Source: Axinella damicornis (taxonomy: Eukaryota > Porifera > Demospongiae > Axinellida > Axinellidae). Taken from it: 64,000 bases of DNA. The stretch lies in assembly GCA_963931865.1 (NCBI GenBank), contig OZ007509.1:7801131-7865130 (forward strand), in the 5' to 3' direction. Shown here piece by piece: positions 55,887 through 64,000 of the stretch. Every line of letters begins with the position of its first letter. Positions within the stretch are counted from its first letter, which is position 1. The position numbers were made by a program, and so were the translations under genes. The notes under the pieces are model-generated. The model saw only the letters and a program-made list of their open reading frames with translations, searched no databases and was not told where the DNA came from.

Positions 55887-56160
55887 TTAGTTATAGCATG
55901 GCAACAAGGGCTGTATGCCAGATATTGGCACTGCTGTGATGTAAAGCCCGAGGGCCGCAGGCCCGAGGGCTTTACATCACAGCAATGCCAATATCTGGCA
56001 TGCAGCCCGTGTTGCCATGCTATAACTAATTTATTGCATGCACCTGATTGGATGTTGCTTCGTGATGTGTGTTGCTATGTGATGATGTCACAGCAGTGCC
56101 ATATGCCAGATATTGGCACACCTGATCCTTTGAACTTGTAGGGTATCATGCAATAACTAA
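55887..56160. repeat. Right arm of the fold-back complex with a ~145-bp inner palindrome
   Basis: 55887-56031 is a near-perfect palindrome: ATTAGTTATAGCATGGCAAC and its complement, with centre CGAGGGCCGCAGGCCCGAGG. 56040-56155 is the inverse of 55186-55310. Confidence 0.88.
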
Positions 56161-56292
56161 TACATATTATATGAGTGCTGTGAAGCACAAAAGAGCATTC
56201 AAGTATAGTGCAACCATGCATGTATATAGCTATACTTGGAACCCTCCTTGGCTTCTTTGCTGCAGGGACATCCAGAGCCACATATATACTAG

Positions 56293-56333
56293 CCTTGTTC
56301 CCTGGCTCCTACAGCCCGGGAACAAGGCTAGCC
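56293..56333. mobile_element. Minimal fold-back MITE, TAGCCTTG variant
   Basis: TAGCCTTGTTCCCTGGCTCC...GGGAACAAGGCTA, about 40 bp. Confidence 0.75.
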
Positions 56334-56389
56334 ATAGCTAATATATTTGCAGCATGTGGTCTTTCATTAATTTCCGTTCAGGAACTAAG

Positions 56390-56500
56390 CCTCCCAACTA
56401 GCTACCAATTTTGGGAACGGATAAGCCTTCCCACAAACCACCAATTGAGGAACCTAAGCCTTCCCACAAACTAGGAATTCAGGAACTAAGCCTTCGAACG
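56390..56500. repeat. ~37-bp degenerate tandem repeat
   Basis: AGGAACTAAGCC, TTCCCACAAACCACCAATT and related units, about three copies. Confidence 0.7.
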
Positions 56501-56640
56501 GCCTTCCAGACTCCAGTGGACCCGTCTACACCCGTTAGCGGCATGCTACGCATGCCCTGCCTAGGACATGTAGTAGTCCTTCACACCTCCAAAATTTCAC
56601 CATATGCAGTTGTAAGGATTTGTGTGAAACCCAGCTAAGT

Positions 56641-56993
56641 AGGTGCAAGAGTGTATAATAATAAGAAGAGAGTATCGAACTCGCTATAGGCGGAGATGAA
56701 TGTATGCGGAAAGTAACGTGACATCCAGTATGGTGCACGTGATCCACACGGACTCGTCAACTATTGTACTCCCCAATATGGCCGAGTTTACTTGCTGCAC
56801 ACACGCCTTGATCGTCGAGTCAAAGAGGCTAGCTAGCTGTGGTACGGTAGCCATGGCATCTATGTCAGGTAAGATTGTGTTATTGACGTTAGCACCATAC
56901 CGGATGTCACGTTACTTTCCGCATACATTCAACGTTAGCCTATAGCGAGTTTGATACTCTCTTCTTATTATTATACACTCTTGGTAGGTGTGA
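56641..56993. mobile_element. MITE with ~85-bp terminal inverted repeats
   Basis: GGTGCAAGAGTGTATAATAA, GAAGAGAGTATCGAACTCGC and GCGGAAAGTAACGTGACATC at the left are mirrored in order at the right end (GATGTCACGTTACTTTCCGC, GCGAGTTTGATACTCTCTTC, TTATTATACACTCTTGGTAG). A short internal frame is not recognised. Confidence 0.9.
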
Positions 56994-57624
56994 AATAACA
57001 AATTGGGCTTTGTGCAGCCATATAGTTGTACTAGAGCTAGCTGACTTACGCAGTACAGTACCGCAAAGGTCTTCCATATAAGGTTTAAACCAAAAGGTGT
57101 GAGGGACTACTACATGTCTTTACTAGTTCAACGCTCCTTCGCCGCCTTCGGCGGCTCATGTGCTCCTGGTTCCCGATAAGTAGAAGTATAATCTCGTGCC
57201 CAGCTCCATCTATGCGCGCCCCCGCGGAGGTGGAGTTTTGAGTGAGATTTCTTGGTGAGATTTCTTGTCACCAACACCTTTCTCTCCTGGGATTTGAGAT
57301 GGCTAATGAAATCAAAGAGCATGCATGAGCGTAATTTATTATTATGTCACTGATCGATTGAGGAGTCAGTTTAAACAGCTCGTAACGAGGACTTTCTTCA
57401 TTGTTGGTTCATGACACCCCATAGTAGACCTTTCATCCATCTCCAACTTCGAAAAACAATGGTACGCACGTACGTACATACGTATTTAGTGAGAAATAGA
57501 TCCCCCATTCAGAGCCTCACGCTAATGCGATCGGCAATTATCTATGCACGGTTACCAGGGTATTGATATACAAATACATCACATGGTCTCACTGTTGTAC
57601 TCACGCATTTATCACCACAAATTA

Positions 57625-57710
57625 TGCTCAGCATAATTTCCACTAGTTATCTTGCCAGTAGTGCAACTAAGAGTCCACTAGTTATCTTGCCAGTAGTGCA
57701 ACTAAGAGTC
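57625..57710. repeat. 35-bp tandem duplication
   Basis: CCACTAGTTATCTTGCCAGT plus AGTGCAACTAAGAGT occurs twice in tandem. Confidence 0.9.
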
Positions 57711-57738
57711 TAGCTACGTGCACGACTAGAAATGTAAT

Positions 57739-57827
57739 TAGCCTCGTTCCCAGGCTCCTCCCCAGGTTTTTGCCGCATACTGAACAGTATGCGACAAAAG
57801 CTGGGGTGCGAGCCTGGAACGCGGCTA
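57739..57827. mobile_element. Fold-back MITE, TAGCCTCG family
   Basis: TAGCCTCGTTCCCAGGCTCC...GAGCCTGGAACGCGGCTA, with inner GCATACTG/CAGTATGC. The flanks AAATGTAAT/AATTGTAAT match at 8 of 9. Confidence 0.85.
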
Positions 57828-58538
57828 AATTGTAATTTGGTGCTGGATGCCTGACCCAGGTCCTTGAAGGGCTACTGGTTGTTAGACGCTAACTACATGA
57901 CTGCAATTTTACGTGCTTACCTCTTGCTGCTGGCCATGAAGCTACACAGGCGCTATCTCGGAGGGAAGAGTAGTATAACCGTACTGTCGTACAATAATTT
58001 GGCGCCAGAGGACGGCCAAGGTGCACAAAATTTAATTAGCTGAGTAGCTTTTATGGCTGCAGTATGGCTTGATGTGTACCAGAGGACGGCCAAGGTTGAC
58101 CTTTGCTAATCGGGTCTCATTAAAGTCACGTGTAATCCGATAATATAGATTACGTAATGAATCTTAAGTACAGTACTTCCATAGACAATGTTTCGACAGT
58201 TTTCAACATCGAGCCCCGACGCAATCACCTGGAATATCGACTCGCAGGGAAGCGTAGGCATCTGTTGTCAATATAAAAGGCCGAGCCCTTCAAGATTCAG
58301 CTGAGGTATGGCAGAAACGAGTGGAAGTAGTCTCCCGGTCTAGAGGGTCCCCACGCGCGCCGCAAACGTCGGCCCTGCGAGACTAGAGTGGAGGTTCGGG
58401 GCCGTCTCGTCCATTTGCAAAGCGCGTTCGAGGATTGCCAACTGGGAGCACTCCACAGCAGCCCCAGAAACGATCTTCTAATCGTACAGCTATTTGCAAT
58501 AACTTTTAATAACCGTCCACTGTCACATGACAGAAAGG

Positions 58539-59480
58539 TAATTGGGGCGAGCCTGAGCGAGCCCCACATAGACGAGTTTGCTGTGAATTTTCCATATATT
58601 TCTTTCTTTCTTTATATCTATCTATCGTACGTCGTGCCGTAAATCACTTCCTGCTCGTATTTTGCGTGTCATTGCGTCATGCGTTAATTCAAACCACAAG
58701 CGAACTCACCATTCAACGACTGAGACACGAACTGAACGGTCTACCTCAACAAGGATGGAGACTATAGCGCGCGGTGAGGAGCTAAAGCATTTCATGAAGA
58801 CGGGGAGAGTTGCTTCAAGCGATCTCGCTCATGTCCTGCATGCAGAGCACATCATATGGTGTGTAGCATAGCTACATAGCTAGCTAGCTAGAATTGCATG
58901 CAGGCTTTAATACTGCATGCATGCAGGCTTTAATACTGCATGCATGCAGGCTTTAATACTGCATGCATGCAGGCTTTAATACTGCATGCATGCAGGCTTT
59001 AATACTGCATGCATGCAGGCTTTAATACTGCATGCATAGCTATAAACCATCACGGTGTGTTAGACTGTTGCTTCAGCTATTGCCAGAGGATGGGAACTTG
59101 ACTGGCCTGCGCTCGGTAACACGTAACCCACTGACTGACCAGTCATGACAGATCTGGCATCAGCAGAGAACGAGAAAGTCGCCCTCCGGTGGTGACAACA
59201 AAGACAGAGAGCTCTCCTGGACCTACCTAGCTGCTTCTGCTAACCTGATTCGCAGTTGCTGTGAAGTGCACGGGTGTATTTTTAGTGTCATAACTTCTGG
59301 TGTGATCTGTGTCCTTAAGTTGTGCTATGCTCTCTGTCACATTCTGATGACATGCGCTGACAGTCATGCATATGCATCTGCTCCATGTAGGAACACATGC
59401 GCATGCAACTGCTCCATACACATTCGACAACTGTACTCGCTCAGGCTCGCCCCACAATGTTCTGCATTCGTCTAGTAATT
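58539..59480. mobile_element. Non-autonomous TIR element R2, copy 2
   Basis: Starts TAATTGGGGCGAGCCTGAGC and ends CTCGCTCAGGCTCGCCCCAC plus AATG...CTAGTAATT, a clear inverse of the start. It shares internal blocks with 19401-20078 (CTGCTCGTATTTTGCGTGT, CTACCTCAACAAGGATGGAG). An extra 23-bp minisatellite has grown inside it. No transposase frame. Confidence 0.8.
58895..59036. repeat. 23-bp minisatellite
   Basis: About six perfect units of GCAGGCTTTAATACTGCATG plus CAT; the GCATGCATGC junction is palindromic. Confidence 0.95.
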
Positions 59481-59739
59481 ATTCGTGACGTATGCAGTGG
59501 CCAACCTCCTCTCAGCCTGGATGTACGTGTACCTTGCGTGCACTACTGTGGCTTTGTGGTGAAGACCGTTGTGACCGAGTTAACAGCAAGGGACTGCCCC
59601 GTTGGCTTGGGCGCATGGCCGCACGCGCAGTGCACGCGCCGCTATTGTTGGGCGCATGGTCGCTTGCGCAGTACGCGCGGCGCTATTGTTCTTGAGACAA
59701 CATGTTCGGCCACATGTTCTGACCTCTGGTGACTGTTGT

Positions 59740-60296
59740 ACATCTTGGACGTCTGTCGCTATCTTTTTTTTTCTTTTCTTCCGCTGTGTTCTGCTGGTGG
59801 GGAAATGAGCGCACCGAACAGCAAACAATAAACAAACAGCGCCGGCAAACCGAGCAACGCAAGCAACAGATAAACCAGCGCACCAACCACAAAAGTGGAC
59901 AACAACACGCCCGCGTTCACAGCGTGATCAGTGAGGGCCGGTCTGGAGGTGCATGCCACCTCCAGCACTCCTCCCCCTTGACCCGACCTTTTTTCAGGAG
60001 AGGGAAGGGGGGAGGTTTATGCCCTCACTTCCGCCAACTAGCTCGGAGGAGCCATTCCACTGCCCCTCATGCGCCGCAGCTGAACAGCAGCAGATCATCA
60101 GATACCAGCCTGTTAGCAAACAAGAGCGGACAACAGTCCAAGGCTCGCTCACGAAGACTAGTCAGTACCAACGAGAACTTTTGCCCAGGTACAATCTTCA
60201 CTGGGGAGCTCTGACACAACCTTCGTCACTGTCAATGACAATAGGAGAGTCAGCGCTGCCGCGTGCTTCGTCTTTCTACATTGATCAGACCTCCTA
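59740..60296 (+). other. Unrecognised open region
   Basis: Overlapping frames of 161 and 114 codons (59729-60214, 59953-60297). The second includes ERTTVQGSLTKTSQYQRELL and looks moderately protein-like, ending TAA at 60295-60297. There is no homology I recognise and no splice context I can defend. Possibly retroelement debris. I do not assert a gene. Confidence 0.2.
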
Positions 60297-60353
60297 AACA
60301 GCTGCTGAACTGACAGACATCAAACACATGAATAAAACAGTTCTGCGCATGTA

Positions 60354-60455
60354 GCTATTCCATTCCAGTATTCCAGTATTCCATTCCACCGTTCCATTCC
60401 AGTATTCCATTCCACCATTCCATTCCACCATTCCATTCCACCATTCCATTCCACC
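60354..60455. repeat. (ATTCC)n tandem repeat
   Basis: ATTCCATTCCACC/ATTCCAGTATTCC units, about 100 bp. Confidence 0.9.
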
Positions 60456-60465
60456 GAATGTAGAC

Positions 60466-61455
60466 ACCCCTGATGGTTCTGGTGGTTTTGATGGTTTTGG
60501 AGGTTTTGACTCATGGTTCTGGTGGTTTTTGGTTTTGGTGGTTTTGGTGGTTACGATGGTTTTGATGGTTTCGAAGGTTAGGGCTGAAGGTTCAGGTGGT
60601 TTTGAAGGTTCCGACTGAAGGTTCGGATGGTGGTTTTGATGGTATTGGTGTTTTTGGTGGTTTTATTGGTTGTTAGCTACTTCAACAAGGTAGTTTCCAC
60701 AGTGATGGTTTTGGAGGTTTTGATGGTTTGCATGATCGCATGGTTTTGATGGTTTTGGCATAATCTACATTTTCTCTCGTACCCAGGCCCATGGCCCAAG
60801 GTTACGCTGGGCGTGTAATCCCCCTGCATGGTGCATGTTGCCACTGGGTCCACCACCACTAGACAAAAGCCTGCATGTATACAACTAGCTAGCTTCCCAT
60901 GCAGCTTGAGGTGCAACCATGAGCTAGCCTTTTGGGTAATCTCCAACCATGATGTTTTGCAGTGGCACATTCCACAGTGGAGAAGGCACTGAGATAACCC
61001 TTCCCTGTTTATAGTACATGCATGCAAGAGGAAGGGTTTTTTTATATCCAGGCTCTGGGTCACAACCATATTGCATCTCAGTGCCACCTCCACTGTGGAA
61101 TATGCCTCTGCAAAGCATCATGGTTGGTTTGGTCACGATCATTTGCAGCTCATAATTATAATCATAGTGCATCTGTGTTGTTGCTGTACTCACAACTCAT
61201 GACTGCAAGCAAGTCATGTCATGGGATGACAATTGTATTGTTACTTCAACAATGTAGCTAGCTAGTTTCCACAGTGATCAAAACCTCCAAAACTATCAAA
61301 ACCTTCAAAACCATCAAAACCATCAAAACCTTCAAAACCATCAAAACCTCCAAAACCATCAAAACTCGCCTTCAAAACCATCAAAACCTCCAAAACCATC
61401 AAAACCTCCAGAACCATGAAAACCACCAAAACCATCCAAACGACCAAAACAATAG
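60466..61455. mobile_element. ~1-kb fold-back element with GGTTTTGATGG arms
   Basis: The left arm is a degenerate GGTTTTGATGGTTTTGGAGG tandem repeat (60474-60760). The right arm is its complement (61276-61450). Inner arms also pair: AGTTTCCACAGTGAT (60690/61264), and CCAACCATGATG with CATTCCACAGTGGAG and GGCACTGAGAT (60943-60995), mirrored at 61074-61127. The centre is near 61035. No coding capacity recognised. Confidence 0.8.
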
Positions 61456-61496
61456 GTGCATTTACGCTCTATTATCTATGGGTGCATGAAAACCAT

Positions 61497-61990
61497 GTTA
61501 ACTCTTTAAGGCCCAAATTTCTTCATTTTCAGTCTATAGAACACTTAAACATACTCTAATTTCTGTTCCCTGGCGTTGCTGGGCTCGAAACTGCTAACAC
61601 AGGTAATTTCAGCTATACTAAGTGTATACGTGCTTAACCACGCCCACCAATTAACGGACTTGCAATCAAGTCTCCCGAGAAATGGCAACCCGCTGTAGCT
61701 GAAAAACGGGCGATGTATGCTGGAAATGGAGGCCCTACAAAGTCAGACGGCTACTTTCTGACCCCATTTATGCCAAAAGTGATGGAAATGGCCCTCCCAG
61801 TGCCGACCAGGACCTTTCTACCGCGGAGCCCAGACACGGCCATGCTGTTTGCACCCTCCGGGTGCACCCACCCACCTCCCCCTGTCCCGCCCTTTCTGCT
61901 GTCGCAGAACCAATCTCCCAAGGATATTGCCGGACACAAGTGTTGCCGGATGAAGCTGAAAGTCTCATGTTGCAGATATGCAACGTTAGG
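61497..61990. repeat. Dispersed repeat family R1, copy 2
   Basis: GTTAACTCTTTAAGGCCCAA, ACTTGCAATCAAGTCTCCCG, GCTGAAAAACGGGC and GCTGTTTGCACCCTCCGGGT, in the order of 7759-8170. Its end AGCTGAAAGTCTCATG matches 12150 and 23610. Confidence 0.75.
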
Positions 61991-62136
61991 ACTTAAATAA
62001 CAATAGCTGCATGACAAAGTATCTATGGTGAAACCCATGTGCATGACCGTCAAAACCGCGAAAACCACCAAACCGGTTTGATCAAATTATTATAATTTCA
62101 TTTACTATACTATCCCCTATATAATATAATTCGCCA

Positions 62137-63921
62137 TAGATGAATGAATGAATGAATGAAATATTTTATTTGAGTGACACGCATTACAAAATGCCCGGCC
62201 TGATTAGGCCTATGAGTCACTAGACTAGTACAAAAATTGGTAACAATTTACAAACCGATTAAATATTTAAGAGCCTACATCTAGCTTTATACATGTTATA
62301 CAGATTTTTACTTATTATACCACTATGTTTAGTCGCACAAAGAATATATTTAAATTTGTCGATAAGGGGGAGGGGGGTAAATGAATCATCCAGATAAGAT
62401 AAACAGCTAAAAAAGTGATATCTCAGATCTTCTAGAGCAGGGCACTCCATTACGAAATGGAATTCAGTTTCCACAGAATTTAGCAGACACAATTTGCAAG
62501 TCCGGAGGTGGTATGGGGTCTTTGGAGCACAGTAGCGACCAGTCTCGACATGAAGTGGGAGGCAACCCCCACGGAGGGCAGCCATGACCCACCGGTGTCC
62601 CTTGCAGAGGATATTACGCATGTAGCTCTCAGGTCCAGGATTTTGTTTTATTATCCTATAGTTATGTAACCTACCCCCTGAGTCAGTACTATAGGCATTT
62701 GGATTCCAGATACGCACTTTCCAGTTACAATTAGCCCTATCAGTAAGCTTAGCAATGATTATGGTTTGAAACTCCCTAGCAGATAGGCTTGTTACATTGT
62801 CTGGGTTTAAATGGCCAAGGTTGATGTGGGTAAGTAACTTCTTAACATGGAAACACCAGGAGGATTTGCCCTTATTGGCTAGTGCTAATGACCAGTTAAA
62901 AATCTTTTTAGTAAGCCGACTACCATCCATTGTAGCGAGGCGGTACCAAAGTTTAAGCCTCTCAAACTGGTGTCTACACGAGACTGGGATCCATCCCGAG
63001 TCACCCTCCAGGAGATCCACTGGACAATTTTTACCAACACCCATTATGTGTCTAATTGCCTTGTTCTGAAGGGTTTGAAACTTGGGGAAGGTTTTGAAAC
63101 CCCAGACACCCGCCCCATAGTCCATCCTAGGTATTACTAGTGATTCATATAGCTAGTGAGCTGAAGGCTTCAAATGGGAAATTACCAAATTGCTTTGATT
63201 TGGATATAAGGAGACCCAAAGCTTTTCTAGCAGAATCAGTAAGTGCAGTAGCACAGCTTTGGAAATCCAGGTGTTCATCAAGCCAGATTCCAAGGTATTT
63301 GTATGAAGGTAGCTACAACTTCTATCTTTGAAGGGCCGCATTTGAATTCAAAAGAGGTTCTAGGCTGGGACTTCTGCCTGAAGTGAACAATTTTTGTTTT
63401 GCTAATATTTAAGTGGAGTAGCCAACATCCACACCAGGAGTCAAGTGCATTGAGCATGCGCTGGAGGTCCTCTTCCATTTCAGCCATGAGGGCAATGTCA
63501 TCAGCAAACACGAGGAGGGCTAGGATGATTTCGCCACACTTTACTCCTAAGCCAAGCTTCTTTATCTCTTCAATTAGGCCATTGATGAAGAGGTTGAACA
63601 AAGTTGGGGACAGCAGACAGCCCTGTTTAACACCAGAAGTTACAGGGATTGGTTCGGAGGTGGTATCGTTGATCCTAACAATGTACTCAGTACTTCTATA
63701 TAGGGATTTGAGTAGGTCTAAGAATTTCTCACCAATTCCATAATGGCATAGCCTGTACCACAAGAGGTCTCTATCTACATGCATGCACTGTCAAAGGCTT
63801 TTTTAAGGTCTACAAAGGCAACAAACGTGGGTAGCTTATTCAATTTTCTAGCTCCAATAACACTGTAAATGACAAAGATATGGTCCAAACAGGAACGGTC
63901 AGGTCTAAAATGTGAAAGTTC
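62137..63921 (-). mobile_element. Decayed non-LTR (LINE) retrotransposon, RT and 3' end
   Basis: Read on the minus strand from 63921: RT-like start (RPDRSCLDHIF, FVDLKKAFDS), GVKQGCLLSPTLFNLFINGL and the catalytic FADDIALMAE (about 63490-63520). Then follow thumb/connection sequence and a 288-residue C-terminal frame (62259-63125) with a CKLCLLNSVETEFHFVMEC zinc-knuckle-like part. The tail has ATTCATTCATTCATTCAT at 62139-62160, a short-tandem 3' end as in L2/CR1-like elements. Three frame lesions (near 63786, 63320 and 63155) make it inactive. The 5' end, including any endonuclease, is missing at 63921. Confidence 0.85.
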
Positions 63922-64000
63922 ATGGCGCGTCCGGCGCTAGCCTAGCCTGGTACGGGTTTGGAGTCAATTGCAAGATGCACAGCGGGCGGCGGCACGTATT
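63922..64000. other. Unassigned end of window
   Basis: GC-rich sequence beyond the LINE truncation point. Nothing recognised in these 79 bp. Confidence 0.5.

Overview
This is a eukaryotic, animal-type nuclear window. Genes are split by GT-AG introns and encode metazoan families: LRP2BP, MFSD10, rolling-stone-like and STELLO/DUF288-like. The introns are full of fold-back MITEs, microsatellites, minisatellites and decayed retroelements (LINE, Penelope-like, LTR Gag/protease, restriction-like-endonuclease element). The mix suggests an early-branching marine invertebrate, perhaps a sponge; that placement is an inference from style only. No prokaryotic operon, CRISPR array or rRNA/tRNA gene was seen.

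All recognised host genes lie on the minus strand. From high to low coordinate they are: a two-exon DUF288/STELLO-like type II membrane glycosyltransferase-like gene (50423-54236); LRP2BP, seven exons found, C-terminal exon not identified (44992-49503); a candidate terminal exon of unknown identity (43764-44028); MFSD10, a complete 12-exon, 473-residue MFS transporter spread over 25 kb (16867-42303); and a single-exon rolling-stone-like membrane protein (8883-9752). I rebuilt the MFSD10 and LRP2BP exons by reading GT/AG junctions and codon phase. The phases close exactly through MFSD10. In LRP2BP they close with one informative exception.

Positions 1-3196 repeat 42672-45871 in the same orientation. 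The only differences I found are homopolymer or dinucleotide lengths and single-base indels. The first copy runs into a 200-N gap in the middle of an LRP2BP exon, just before a long GGGA tract in the other copy. The simplest reading is a false (haplotig) duplication at an assembly break, but a very recent real duplication is possible. One indel falls on an LRP2BP splice donor; only the gap-side copy keeps the reading frame.

Region by region: 3397-8882 is intergenic repeats; 8883-9752 rolling stone; 9753-16866 MITEs and simple repeats; 16867-42303 MFSD10, whose introns hold a Penelope-like fossil, an RLE-retroelement 3' end, a broken RING/U-box-like pseudogene, a Gag/protease fossil and a 1.16-kb minisatellite; 42672-45871 the duplicated block with the 3' half of LRP2BP; 45872-49503 the rest of LRP2BP with two large palindromes in intron 1; 50423-54236 STELLO-like; 54400-62100 a repeat zone including heat-shock-element-bearing repeats and nested palindromes; 62137-63921 a decayed non-LTR retrotransposon.
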